Shown in pieces: positions 26,001 through 40,845 of a stretch of 64,000 bases of DNA. The position numbers and the translations under genes are program-made. The stretch is from NCBI RefSeq assembly GCF_027580225.2, contig NC_073361.2:29354501-29418500 (forward strand). Direction: 5' to 3'. The stretch comes from Misgurnus anguillicaudatus (Eukaryota > Chordata > Actinopteri > Cypriniformes > Cobitidae). The notes under the pieces were generated by a model. The model saw nothing but the letters and a program-made list of their open reading frames with translations, was not told where the DNA came from and ran no database searches. Positions within the stretch are counted from its first letter, which is position 1. The number at the start of each line of letters is the position of its first letter.

Positions 26001-29000
26001 TTAAAAGTAATGCATTACAATATTAAGTTACTCCCCAAAAAAGTAACTAATTGCATTACTTAGTTACTTTTCATGGAAAGTAATGCTTACGTTACTTTTA
26101 GTTACTTTTGCGTTACTTTTTCGTGGCTAAAGCTTGATCTCTTTCAGGCCTTGCAGGTGTTTTTATGACTGAAAAGTTCTGCATTCAGAAATTGCATATT
26201 ACATCACAAAAATGTTTAGCTCTGGCTTGCCATCTCAGTTTCTGACTCAAACTATTTCCTCACAGGCACAGAGAGTGCATACGTTTAGTTTAATTCAGTA
26301 CATATTTTTTAATCAAATTAATTAAACTAAAAAAGTAACTTGAGTTACTTTTTTGAAAAAGTAACTCAAATATTAATGTGTACATTTAAAAAGTAATACG
26401 TTACTTTATTCGTTACTTCAGAAAAGTAATATTATTACGTAACTCAAGTTACTTGTAATGCGTTACCCCCAACACTGGTTCCGAGTGTCTTTGGCACGTT
26501 GCAATGTGGTCGCTAAGGGGTTCCGAGTGTCTTTGCCATATTGTTATGTGGTCGGTAAGGGGTTCCGAGTGTCTTTGACATGTTGCTATGTGGTTGCCAA
26601 GGGATTCCGAGTGTCTTTGGCATGTTGCTATGTGGTCTCTAAGGGGTTCCGAGTGTCTTTGGCACATGTCTATGTGGTTGCTAAGGGGTTCAGAGTGTCT
26701 TTAGCACATTGCTATGTGGTTGCTAAGGGGTTCAGAGTGTGTTTGGCACGTTGCAATGTGGTCGCTAATGGGGGTTCTGAGTGTCTTTGCCATATTGTTA
26801 TGTGGTCGGTAAGGGGTTCCGAGTGTCTTTGACATGTTGCTATGTGGTCGCTAAGGGGTTCTGAGTGTCTTTAGCACATTGCTATGTGGTCGCTAAGGGG
26901 TTCTGAGTGTCTTTGGCACGTTGCAATGTGGACGCTAAGGGGTTCCGAGTGTCTTTGCCATATTTTTAGGTGGTCGGTAAGGGGTTCAGAGTGTCTTTGA
27001 CATGTTGCTATGTGGTCTCTAAGGGGTTCCGAGTGTCTTTGGCACGTGTCTATGTGGTTGCTAAGGGGTTCTGAGTGTCTTTAGCACATTGCTATGTGGT
27101 TGCCAAGGGGTTTAGAGTGTCTTTGCCATGTTCTTATGTGGTCGCTAAGGGTTTCTGAATGTCTTTGGCACATTACTATGAGGTTGTCAAGGCAAGGCTC
27201 CAGACTAACTTTTTTCACTAGGAGCACGGTGACCCCCAACTGAAAATTTTAGGGGCGCAACCAGAAAATTTAGGGGCACACACTGTAAATCAACATGCTA
27301 ACCAAATATTCACATTTCTACTAATTTCCACTGTATTTCTAATAAATTCTTTAATGATAGATGCAGAAAGTACAATGTGCTGTTTTCAAATTCAGTGTCA
27401 CATCACAAAAAAGGTCAAAATTACTGGTCGCACATGTGCGATTGGATGTAAAATTCAATGGATTTGCAATGTTGTTATGTGGTCACTAAAGGGTTCCAAA
27501 TGTCTTGGCACTGAACAATGTGGTCGCTAAGGGGTTCTGAGTGTCTTTGGCACGTTTCTATCTATTCGCTAAAGGGTTCTGTGTCTTTGGCACGTATATG
27601 GATACCAAGTAATTCTGAGGGTCTTTGGCACATTGCTATGTGGTCACCACGGGGTTATGGGTGTCTTTGGCACATTACTATGTGGTTTCCAAGATTTCTT
27701 TGGCACACTGTTATGTGGTCACTAAGGGGTTCTGTGCGTCTTTGGGTTCTGGCTAGATGGAATACAGTTACGGCCAAACTCGCAAGATTTCACAAGATTT
27801 CGCCATAGCTGTATTCCTTCTAGCCAAAAGCGCCTCTTTGGCACACTGCTATGTGGTTGCTAAGGGGTTCTGAGTGTCTTTGGCACACTGCTATGTGGTT
27901 GCTAAGGGGTTCTGAGTGTCTTTGGCACACTGCTATGTGGTCGCTAAAGGGTTCTTAGTGTCTCTGGCACATTGCTATGTGGTTGCTAAAGGGTTCTGTG
28001 TGTCTTTGGCACACTGCTATGTGGTTGCTAAGGGGTTCTGAGTGTCTTTGGCACACTGCTATGTGGTTGCTAAGGGGTTCTGAGTGTCTTTGGCACACTG
28101 CTATGTGGTCGCTAAAGGGTTCTGAGTGTCTTTGGCACATTGCTATGTGGTTGCTAAAGGGTTCTGTGTGTCTTTGGCACACTGCTATGTGGTTGCTAAG
28201 GGGTTCTAATTTGTCTTTGGCACACTGCTATGTGGTTGCCAAGGTATCCGAGTGCATTTTACACACTGCCATGTGGTTTGTTAAGGGAATGCGAGTGTCT
28301 TTGGCCCTTGCTATTTGGTTGTTTTGGAGTTCCGAGCATCTTCGGCGCATTCCTATGTAGATGCCAATGGGTTCTGAGTGTCTTTGGTACGTTGCTAAGT
28401 GGTTGTTAGCATGTTTCTATGGTTTTCTTTAGGTTGCTACAGTATGTGGCTACATTCTCGAAGATTTTCTGGTCTTTGGATGTAAATGTAAGTCATTTAG
28501 ATTTTCTTTCACCCGTTCATCATCCCTCAGGGCAAAAACGTAAATCCAATTGCTTCGAAAAATAACAACTCTCCTTTACTCCTCTACATCCCGCTCGATT
28601 TGAGGCACCACGTTCGCAAAGCAAACACATGGGATAAGCGACACCTCAAAGTTGAAGTATTATGAGTTTTGAAAAATCTTGAACCCCAAGCAATAGCGCT
28701 GCATGAGCAAAACTTAGAGAAAGTAAAATTTAGGCCTTTAAGCTCAACTGACATTTTCTGAAAAATAACATCATAGAAACAGCATCACATCTGTCTTACA
28801 TAATACACAACAGCCGCAGCGATCAGCCCCCCATATGAACCTCTGCTCTCTGGAGATTCCTGAGGCAGGCAGCCAAAAACTGAAGTTGCTGACCATTGCA
28901 GCAAATAATCTGTGCTTGTTACACTTTTAGGTCACATGATTTATCTTATCTACAGGGTGAAAGAGCTACAGAGTTACAAAGTCTAATACTGGGTGTAAAA

Positions 29001-32000
29001 ATCTCATTTCTGTTCAGTTTGACATGGACCGAGATAAGCTTTTTAAACATAATGTCTGAAGGCAAGCGAATAGAGGATCGGTCAGAAAATAGTTGACCCT
29101 GTATTTGAAAACCCAGCGGGTGATTTACTAATCATCCTTCATAATGGATGTTCTGTGAAAATATAACCTTGATATCGAAGTAAGGTCATGACAAAGATTC
29201 AAATCAATGTGAAATCAATGAGTGATATCAAACGTTGATGCTCCAAATCTCATCATTAGATTATAAGACTTTAACCTGGATCTCACAGACAGGGTCACAT
29301 ATTTAAAAACACACAACAAATGTTGGTTGACATACTCAGACACGTCTGTACTATCTTGAGAAAACCGACAATTTTTAGTTTTTTAGGGAAATATACAACT
29401 AGACAGTTCTTCTGATATGATCAAAAATTGCATTACACTCTGTAAATGATGGAGATGTAGTAAATGGACACCCAAAACTGTTACCATTTACACAATGAAA
29501 CAATATGGTGTGATTGCTTCAGTTTGCATGAGTAAAAAGGGACATTTCACAAGACTTTTTTTAAGATGCAAAATAAATCTTTGGTGTCCCCAGAGTGTGT
29601 ATGTGAAGTTTTAGTTAAAATACCCCATAGATTATTTATTATAGCATGTTGAAATTGTCACTTTGTAGATGTAAGCAAAAATATGCCGTTTTTGGGTGTG
29701 CAAATATGCTGATGCAATGCAAACACTGAGTGCCATGGTTGTATAGTGAAGATTAAAGGGTGGTATAATAGATCCCCTTCTGACATCACAAGGGGAGCCA
29801 AATTTCAATTTGACTCCTTTTTTACAAGCTTGCAGAGAATGGTTTACCAAAACTAAGTGACAAGGTTGCATTTTTACATTTTCTGGGTTGATAGTAGCAC
29901 TGGCGACCCAATTATAGCACTTAAACATAGAAAAAGTCAGATGTTCGTGATACTGTATGTTCCCTTTACAAATTATATAATAAATGAATGAACAAAAGTT
30001 ACTTCAGCATAATAAAACTTTTACATCTCAAAGCTAGGCAAAAAACAACTTTGCTTCAGGACAGAAAGAAGAAAAGCAAATGATAAACCACAAGATCTCT
30101 AATAAAGCTTTAGGAACAATGGCTGAGCCAACAAACAACTGGTTTCATTTAAATGAACAAACATGCTGTACCCCATGAGATTTTGGAATGTACCAAAATA
30201 GCAGGGAGAAGCTTTGGGTGGATTATACCAACCTGTGAGGGTGCAGAGAGAATACAGGGAGGTTTCTGGACACAGCTGGTCAAGTATTATAGGCCGGGGA
30301 ATGCAGAAGGAAGGGTCTTCTGGTTCCAGTTGGATCAACGTCTGCTCCACACAAAATATTTGACCTGGTTTAGTGAAAGACCAGCACTGTTATGTCACAA
30401 CATGTTCTCAAGACAAGGTTATGAAGACATTGTCAAGATTAATGGTGAAGACCTCTAGATCTCTTAAAAGTTCAGACATGAATAGTTTAGACTTAAACGG
30501 ATTCCATATGGCTGCATTGAACGGTTTCTTAAAAACACTAACATAGATAAACTACACTGCTAATGCATTAGAAAGCATTTGTGCTAATGGTAAGGTCATA
30601 TTACACCCCAAAATCAAAAAACCATTTAACACCTTAAAATACACATTTTTCACAGACAGGGTTTAGATTAATCCAAGCGTAGGCCTTAGTTATATTAGAA
30701 CATTTAAGTAAATGTTTACAAACAAACCTTACAAAAAACAATACTGGTGTGCATCTTGAGACAAAACAATGGCATTAATATATGTTAAGATATGTCAGTG
30801 CAAGGTGTTATTGAATTAGGGCAGCTCAAACATGGATTTTAAACCGCCCCTTATGCAGCATCTATGGAGCAGTCAAATGAGGCATTTATGTATATTTATG
30901 TCTATGCCTGGCATACAACATCAGTGTTTAACGGATGCATGCGCTGATTTCGTTAACACGCATTAAAGACTGCCAAATAATGAACAACTGCCTCATTGCA
31001 GTCTTAAAAAGTTAACAACTCGCATCTATGGAGCAGTCTAATGAGGCATCTATGTATATTTATGTCTATGCCCAACATATGACACCGGTGTTTAACACAT
31101 ACATGTGCTGTTTTCCGTGAATACGCATCGAAGACTGACACATAATGAAAAACAGCATCATGACGGTCTTAAAAAGTTAACAGCTCGATTCTATGTAGCA
31201 GTCGGATGAGGCATCTATGTATATTTATGTCTATGCCTGGCATACAACGTCGTTGTTTAACGCATAAATGCGCTGTTTTCTTGAATACGCATCGAAAACT
31301 GACACATAATGAACTGCATCATTACAGTCTTAAAAAGTTAACAACTCACATCTATGTATATTTATGTCTATGCCTAACATACAATGCCTGTGTTTAAAGC
31401 ATACATGTGCTGTTTCGTGAATACGCATCGAAGACTAACACATAATGAAAAACTAAATCATTATAGGCTTAAAAAGTTAACAGCTCGCATCTATGGAGCA
31501 GTCGAATAAGGCATCTATGTATATTTATGTCTATACCAGGCATATAATGCCTGTGTTTAATGCAAACATGCGCAGTTTTCGTTAACACGCATTAGAAACT
31601 GACACATAATGAAAAACAGCATCATGACAGTCTAAAAAAGTAAGCTCACATCTATGGAACAGTCGACTGAGGCATCTATGTATATTTATGTCTATGCCCA
31701 ACATACGACACCGGTGTTTAACGCATACATGTGCCGTTTCGTTAACACGCATTGAAAACTGACACATAATGAACAACAGCATTATGACATTCTTAAAAAG
31801 TTAACAGCTCGCATCTATGGAACAGTTGACTGAGCATCTATGTATATTTATGTCTATGCCCAACATACGACACCGGTGTTTAACGCATACATGTGCCGTT
31901 TCGTGAATAAGCTTCGAAGACTGACAGATAATGAAAAACAGCATAATGACAGTCTTATAAAGTTAACAGCTCGCATCTATGGAACAGTCGACTGAGCATC

Positions 32001-35000
32001 TATGTATATTTATGTCTATGCCCAACATACGACGCCAGTGTTTAACACATATATGTGCTGTTTTTTGTGAAAACGCATCGAAGACTGACACATAATGAAA
32101 AACAGCATCATGACGGTCTTAAAAAGTTAACAGCTCGCATCTATTTAGCAGTCGAATAAGGCATCTATGCATATTTATGTCTATGCCCGACATACAATGC
32201 CGGTGTTTAACGCATGCATGCGCTGTTTTCGTGAATACGCATTGAAGACTGACACATAATGAAAAACTGCATCATTACAGTCCTAAAAAGTTAACAGCTT
32301 GCATCTATGGAGCAGTCGACAAAGGCATCTATGTGTATTTATGTATATGCTCGACATACGACGCCAGTGTTTAAAGCAGGAGTGGGAAACCCTGGGTCCT
32401 AGAGGGCCACTGTCCTGCAGAGTTTGGTTCCAACCCCAATCAAACACACCTGAATTTCATTTCCAAGTAATCCTGAAGACTTTAATTTGTTTTTTTCAGG
32501 TGTGATTAATTAGGGTTGGAACCAAACTCTGCAGGACAGCGGCCCTCCAGGACCAGGGTTCCCCACTGCTGCTTTAAAGCATGCATGCACTGTTTTCATG
32601 AACGCGCATCGAAAACTGCCACATAATGAACAACTCCATCATTACAGTCTTAAAAAGTTAACAACTCGCATCTATGGAACAGTCGAATGAGGCATCTATT
32701 TATATTTATGTCTATGCCGGACATACGACGCCAGTGTTTAACGCATGCATGCGTTGTTTTCATGAATACGTATCGAAAACTGACACATAATAAACAACTA
32801 CACCATTACGGTCTTAAAAAATTAACGCCTTGCATCTATGGAGCAGTCTAATGAGGCATCTATGTATATTTATGTCTTTGTCTGGCATACGGCACTGGTG
32901 TTTAACGCAGGCATACATTGTTTTCATGAATACGTATCGAAAACTGACACATAATAAACAACTACACCATTACAGTCTTAAAAAATTAACGCCTCGCATC
33001 TATGGAGCAGTCTAATGAGGCATCTATGTATATTTATGTCTTTGTCTGGCATACGGCACTGGTGTTTAACGCAGGCATACACTGTTTTCTTGAACACACA
33101 TCGAAGACTGACACAATGAAAAACTGCATCATTACAGTTTTAAAAAGTTAACGGCTCGCATTTATGAAGCAGTCGAATGAGGCATCTATGCATATTTATG
33201 TTAACAGTTTCAAGACTGTTTTAATAATATCATTACTGTCTTTTCTGGGCCTTAAAAGTTGTGAGTTGCATTGCTGTCTACTTGGGGTCCGAAAGCTTTC
33301 GTATTTTATCAAAAATCTTAATTTGCGTCCTAAAGATAAACAAAGGTCTTACTGGTGTCAAACAAAATGAGGGTGAGTAAGTAATGACAATTTTTTTATT
33401 CTGGGATGAACTAAACAAAATATCACCAATTATATTTGCAGAGCAAAAACTTTGTTTCATTACACAGTAAAAATGGTGGCATAACCAAGTCATTTTAATA
33501 ATTACAAGCGACTAATCAGCAGTGAAATACACTTCGGTGAAACGTTCAACCTCAGGTTGATCATTCAATCATTTCTGTATATCTAGCTGACAATATACCA
33601 TACCCTGTTCCTTCACAGCGTCTCTGAAAGTCAGAATGGGTCGATCCTGCGAGGTATCCAGGGCCTGTTTTACCGATCTCCGGATCAGACAGGACGGGCT
33701 AAGACACACGGGTACAATTTTCCTACAGCTCTTAGTGTTTGGATCTGTTTGAAGACTGGGATCTGTCACAAACAGCAACATCTCACTTTCACCAGCATTC
33801 GAGCTCTGAGGAAAACAGGTGTACATTAAAAGATTTTTAAAAATGTATTATGTTTTTATATCAAATTGCAATATGGTGATATATCCACGATTATATGTCC
33901 ATTTTTATACCTTGTAAATGCAAAAAAATTCATCTTCTAAAGACTTTATTGAATGAAATGAGTAAATAATAAGCTGGAGATGGATTTTTGTGTCACCAGA
34001 AGGAAGTTCATAAATATGTCTGTTAATGTAAATAATATATTTGAATATTGGGGCTGCTTACACTAAATTTGCATATTATTTATTGCACAGTAGATTGAGT
34101 ACACTAAATCAATTCAGTTTAAAGCATACCAATGTGAAAACATTTTCCCATATACACCTACACAGACATGCAACATCAAAATCCCATCAAAACAACAGCT
34201 CCTGTCCAGGAAAACATCTGATGATGCACAAGCGTGACCCTGAACCTCAGATTAAGTCCAAAGTTTGTCAGATCAATAATGTAGATTAGTCACTGAATGA
34301 TGTCACTTACGGTAAGATATGTCATGAGTGCGTGAAGCTTTGTGAAAGTATTTTTAAAGGTGTACTGTTTGGTAGTAACCCTGAGGGCTTAAGTCTTGGC
34401 AAGCACGCTGGGAAAGCAGTTATGGTGGGTTCTTAAGAACACAATGAATGGAGACGCTAAACACTTTTCTCATAGGGTGAAGTCGGGACGAGACAGACAG
34501 CCAGAGATGGGAGGAATAATGATTATCTGACGTCATGCATTTAGGTTATGCAAACAATAGTGGATGAAAAAATTACCAGAGATTGTTTATGAACTAAAGT
34601 GGCTCGAAAGCTGCAACGATGCTTTGAAGAGTCATCCTACAAAAGAGAGAGACAGAGAGAATTAAAAACGGTTCATTAATAATTTCACATAGGACTTTAT
34701 AACACCATATAAATTCAACATGGGTAAGATACTCTGTAGCTAAATCTGTAACAGATAAATTGTTAAACCTGTAACTGAATAATGTTCAGTCTTAATCTGT
34801 AAAAGAGAGAGACAGGGAGAGAAATTAATGAAAGTTTTGAATTTATTCTTAAAAAACAATAAACCTGTTCATCATTAATTTAATTTACTGCTTTTTAACA
34901 AACCATATAAATTCAACATGCACAAGCTCCTTTATTGCTAAATCTGTAAATGAATTAATGATTTATTATTTAATATTTATAATTAATAAATTATTTTATT

Positions 35001-38000
35001 TTGTGTGTCTAAATAAATGAATGAAAGAGTGAGAGAGAAAGATTCCCATTTCAAGTTTCTCTTTATGTAAATATGTATATTTCTATTTAATAGAACTATA
35101 TAACTATAACTATATAATATCTCAGTCGGTCATATTTTAAAAGTCAGTTTTTAAAGGCAGATTTTATTAATTTATAACATTTTATTTTAGATTTCATCCC
35201 TCAATTTGCAATATTGTAAATTCGCAAAATCATGCCAATAAAGTTCACATTTGATAAAGTCAATAAAGTAGACATTTACCTTTGTAAAAACTGCTTGTTT
35301 TATGTGATTATCTTGCAAAATTTTGCCCAAATACATTTTAAGGAAAAAGATAAAATGCTAAACAAGAACATTACTTTTTTTATTAAATGAACAAGATACT
35401 CTAGATGCTAATACATTTTACAGTTGATCACAACTTGAAACATTGCAACACTATACAACACTGTTTAACTTATGATTCACTACATGTTCGTGTCATTTAT
35501 ATCATATGCACGCACCTATTTCCAACATAAGACAGAAGTCTTACTTACCGCATGCAACTCATGACTCGGTTGGGAGTTTTCAATGAAATCCAGCGCATTA
35601 AACACACACGCAAAACTCTGGATAATAAACTATATCCATTGTTTCCATAAGGCTGACTTTCTTCTCCTTACACCCAAAAACACACTTCTTCTTTCGTGCC
35701 ATTGTTGAGATTTGAAATTAAACAAATCTGTTGCGTGATGTGATGTTTGCAAGTTCTAGCGTCTCCGGCTGATCGACGGGTGGGCGGGGTTTTCCGGGGG
35801 CAGTGCCCATAAAAAGAAATGATACGTATAGAATACCCTGAAACGTAATCGAAAAAAACTTTCCGAAATTTGTAGGAACCCCGGCGAAGTGCATTTGGCA
35901 CAGTCCAACTGCTATTTTGACACTTTGCCTACGTTTAGCATGAGGAAACAACTCTTATATTATGTCAGAGTGCCGTTGCTGTTGTTAATAATAAACATGC
36001 TGCACAACATTTTGTAAATGTATATGTAAGAGTGTTCTCAAATATTTCAGAGCAATTGATGAAATAAGCTTGCTCAACTTTCATACTCGCAAAAATGAGA
36101 GGTGAAGAGCAGCTTTATTTTGATCAATGAAAGCCTAAAGATAGCGGCAAACACTATGGGCTCTCTTTTACACCCAACGCAATGCATCGCAATGCGCAAC
36201 GCAAGTGTCTTTTGCTAGTTTCCACCCTGCGCAATTATAATCTTCACGTTTAGCGCCACGCTGTTTAAATAGCAAATGCATTTGCGCTCACTTTTGTGCC
36301 CATGGGCGTTCTGGTCTGAAAACAAGGTATGTTCAGGCGGATTGTTGGCGCGTGTCTATTTTGAGGCAACTAAAATAGACTACGTTATTGACCAACAAAA
36401 ACCTGATCTAAAGTCTAAAGTCAATGGCGCAATATGTTTTTTGCTATTTAAAGTGCGCATTACTAATATGCGCCTATAAATGGGACGACAACGCGGGTTT
36501 GCTTATCACATACATGAATGCGCAGCAGCACAAAAACGCTTTTAAATATGAAAGATTAAAAGATTGAATGTAAAAGATTATTATTGAGTCTCTTGGACAT
36601 AAATGAGGACCGATTAGGAGACGTTAGAAGGCGCAAAGAGCTGCTTCACCTGTAGCCTGGTAAGTAAATAAATGTTTTGCTTTAAACAAATGCATCTGTT
36701 TTTAAATGTTTTTTTTTAATGCTACCTCACGGATTTATTGTATATGATGTAGCTGTGGATATGGTGAGATGAGAAACATTTTTAAGTAATGCTTAAAAAA
36801 ACTCTTTGCTTAAAAAAAACGCTGTCCAAGTGCTGAAACGTGCGGGGAGCCGTTTGTAAATTCTTTATCTCCTGTTTGTTACAAATAAAGTATTTGTACA
36901 AACCTTTTCTTACATACTTGTAAATTATTTTGATGATATTGGATAGCCATAGCCTACATTTTAAGCCATTAAAAGCCTGCTTTTTACTTCCATGACTAAA
37001 AGAAAAATAACAATTTCAATACAAGTGAAAAACAACACAATTATTTAACATTAATCTTAAACTGGGGATCTTCTTCCTCTACTTAGTTTTTCAGTTTACA
37101 AAGTTCGTCATCTAAATAGGGATTAGACATAGCGCCAGCGCAACAGGCTTTTAAAGGGGATGAAAGCTGAGACTCTCATTGGTTTATTGCACGTTACGCC
37201 CAAAATACTCCCGTTACTCATTAAAAAAATAGGACCAACCTTTTTCGACCATGCGCAAACCATTTTTCCCGTCGTTAAATTAGCAAAAGTGGATTCGGAC
37301 ACGGCCATTTAGACGTTGCGCTGTGCGCTTTAGACAATGCGCTTAGATCATTAAAATAGGGCCCTATGAGTTCATGCTTGGAGTCAGGACCGATGTAAAA
37401 ACAAAATTGTGCTTGTACATCACACACATTAGATCAATAGGCGGAGAGTAGCCAGTCTTTTGTGGCTGCTCGAACCCATTCGACCACATGAGCATGCGTC
37501 TACACCGCAAAAGCAATTCAATATAATGCGCCTTTTTAAACTACCTCTGAATGTGGTCGAAAGTGGACGAGCGCAAAAAGTTTCATACACCGTTTACATC
37601 CACTTGTGATCCGATTGACCAAAACACATCTTAATACCAAATGTAGGCAGACCCTGAGTGATCACAGCATGTTTTAAATGTTTTACCTGAATGATTTCTC
37701 TTAGTGTCTGTAATACAGGTGATCGATACAAAGGTGAGACAGTCTGTCCTGACAAAGGAATCATGTGACCCTGCTGGACGCTCAACCTATAGCAAAAACT
37801 AGGTGGTGGGACCCTACCCTGAAACATACACAAACCACAACGATAACAAGTCAGTTTAATATTTTAAAGGGACAGTTCACACAAAATAAAAAAATTTCTC
37901 ACTCATTTAGTTACAAACCTGTATAAATGTCTTTGTTCTGATGAACATGAAGGAAGATATTTTGAGGAATGTTTGTAACCAAACCAATCAGGAGCCCAAT

Positions 38001-40772
38001 TTACTTCCTTAATAGGAAAAAAGAATACTATGAAAGTGAATGGGGCTCATGAATGGTTTAGATAAAAACATAGCTCAATATCTTCCTTCATGTTCATCAG
38101 AACAAAGACATTTATACAGGTTTATAACAACAAGAGAGGAAGTAAATGATGACAGAATTTTCATTTTTGGGTGAACTATCCCTTTAAATGTGACATGTCA
38201 AAAAAACAGGATATTTCTTTAAAAATAAAATGTTAGTGTTTTACGTAGACACACACACAATGGGGCAAAACTTAAAAACACAGTCAGACCCCATATCGCC
38301 TCCTAAACACACAAACAACACAGCTGTTGGTCTGTTTAGCCGTCACGCACATGTATCCAAAAAATGAGCCACATGTAGAAGCTTTTGTAGTTTTAAATGA
38401 TAAAAGTTTATTTTCATGTACTGATTGTAAATATGCCATGATGTGGTTGCTTTGACATTATGAGGAATCTTCATGTCAATATAAATATGCTGTGGTTTAT
38501 AAAGTGACCTTCACCGATCAAGACTTACGCTGGGAGACTGCAGAAGATTTTCATGAGATTTCGGGGCAACCAGTGGAGGCCACAAACTGTCAATCATGCT
38601 AAAGAGCGAAGAACATCTGCGAAGAGACCAAAAAAGATGAGTCCCTATAAAGTCAATCTTATAAATGGTTTCTAAACACATAATAAATGTTAGAAATGTA
38701 TTGCTGAAACACACCACAAAGACTTTAAACTATGTAGTACTGAATTGCAGAGTAAGATCGTTAAACAGTTTGTCATGACTTTTGAGTTAAAAAATTTGTA
38801 GGCGGGGCTAAAATGGTGGCTCAATGATGCACTTGAGCCACTGCGCCACTAATACAATCGCAAGCATCCATTCAGGTTTTTGAAAGTTGACAGCAGCTTT
38901 TGATAGAAGATTTTGATAACTTATTTTATTTATTTGCCATTTTTTTAATCATTCAAATTTGGCTGGGTGGTTAATATCCCATTTTTCTGTGGTGTCACAA
39001 ATTCATTTAATATTGGACTTAACATGAAAATTAAAATAATGTCAATAATGACTCACCCTCATGTCGTTCCAAACTCATAAGATCTCCGTTCATCTTCGGA
39101 AGACAGTTTAAGATGTTTTATATTTAGTCCGAGAGCTTGTTGACCCTTCATTAAAAATCTACTTACGGTATACTGTCCATGTCCAGAAAGGTAATAAAAA
39201 CATTATTAAAGTAGTCCATGTGACATCAGTGGGTCAGTTAGAATGTGTTGAAGCATCAAAAATACATTTTGGTCCAAAAATAACAAAAATTGCGACTTTA
39301 TTCAGCATTTCCTTCTCTTCCGCGTCTGTTGCGAAGCGCATGCGCAAGACTAAAGTCACGTAGTCTCAGCCTCTGACGTCACACCCACAGACTGTTGGCT
39401 GAACGTCTGATGTTTTTCGTACACTTTTCTGGAAACCCTGTGAGAATGTCAAAGTCGTCTTTGATTGGTTGAAATAAACCGGATTTTCAGGAGATGCGAG
39501 TGTCGCGATTAGTTTCGGTCCCTGGAAAACAAAGCTCTGACGTTCCATTGATGCAGAGAATCAGTCGTGTTCACGTGGATAATAATGAGCAGTTATCATG
39601 ATTAGCTAAACATTGGATTCTCAAAAATATGCAAAGTTCGCGGCATAGACTCTCTAAAAGACGTCCAAGAGTTTTACTTGAGGCAGTTAGTGGAGTCAAA
39701 AAGTTCGGTTCTCCTGAATTGCTTGTATGTGTTAAAAAGTGGAAAGATATGCTTCAAACAGACATTTAACGGGAGCGTCTCATTGGTGTGGCTGTTGATG
39801 AAGTGCACAACAATGTTCTATGGTGAGTAATGTTTATTTAGATGCTATTCGGTTGCGGCTGGTTATTTCATTAACTGACTTGTTGCCAGCCGGCTCGTTA
39901 TTGTGGGGAGTCCGAAACGTGACGCTAGATGAAACAAACTGTGATTGGTTGTTTGACATGTCGGTCAAACAGCTCGTGGGCGGGCTTTGTCCAGAAAAAG
40001 CAGCGAAAAACACCAGACCTTCAGTATTGAAGGTCTGGCTACGCGAGACTAAAAGTCACGTGACTGCAGTGACGCGGCTGACGTGTTATCTGGTGCGCCC
40101 CAGCTGTTTTGTTTTGTGTGCCCGGGCTTCGTTTACAATCTGAGTGAGATGCACGCTGTAAGTAAAAAAAAAATTGCAAACATGTCTGAGGATAACACAT
40201 TAGACGCGTCACTGCAGTCACGTGACTTTAGTCTCGCGAATGTGCTTCACAACAGACGCGGAAGAGAAGAAAATGCTGAATAAAGTTAGAATTTTTGATA
40301 TTTTTGGACCAAAATGTATTTTTGATGCTTCAACACATTCTAACTGACCCACTGATGTCACATGGACTACTTTGATGACGTTTTTATTACCTTTCTGGAC
40401 ATGGACAGTATACCGTACGTAGACTTTCAATAAAGGGTCAACAAGCTCTCGGATTAAAAATAAAACATCTTAAACTGTGTTTTGAAGATGAACGGAGGTC
40501 TTATGAGTTTGGAATGACATAAGGGTGAGTCATTAATGACATTATTTTCATTTTTGGGGGAACTATCCCTTTAATCAGAACGCACAAAGTTACGAGATTC
40601 TTCCAGATGCATGGGATACAGTAGCAAAGGTGAAGTGTTTACAATGTGTGGATCATTAACTCCAATCAGTCTGACATGTTGCCAGGTTGAGCTTAAATTG
40701 GAGATGTCTGCTGACATGCATGAGATTGGTTTCACTAGCATGCTGAGGCTTGTCCATGTGCGAACATACAGA

Positions 40773-40845
<73 letters not shown>

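Larger units (their letters stand above)
25689..28420. repeat. 42-bp minisatellite array in a spidr intron
   Basis: About 40 units of roughly 42 bp with the core GCTATGTGGTCGCTAAGGGG and TTCCGAGTGTCTTTGGCAC. The period was checked between 25721 and 25763. Because 42 is 3x14, both strands hold long open frames with a 14-residue period (CQRHSEPLSDHIAT on minus). Three insertions interrupt it: 25980-26477, 27196-27465 and 27750-27826. I do not regard the ORFs as genes. Confidence 0.9.

Noticed and set aside
25689..28420. CRISPR-like array of regular repeats
   Set aside because: Units are contiguous 42-bp copies without unique spacers, in a vertebrate intron; it is a minisatellite.
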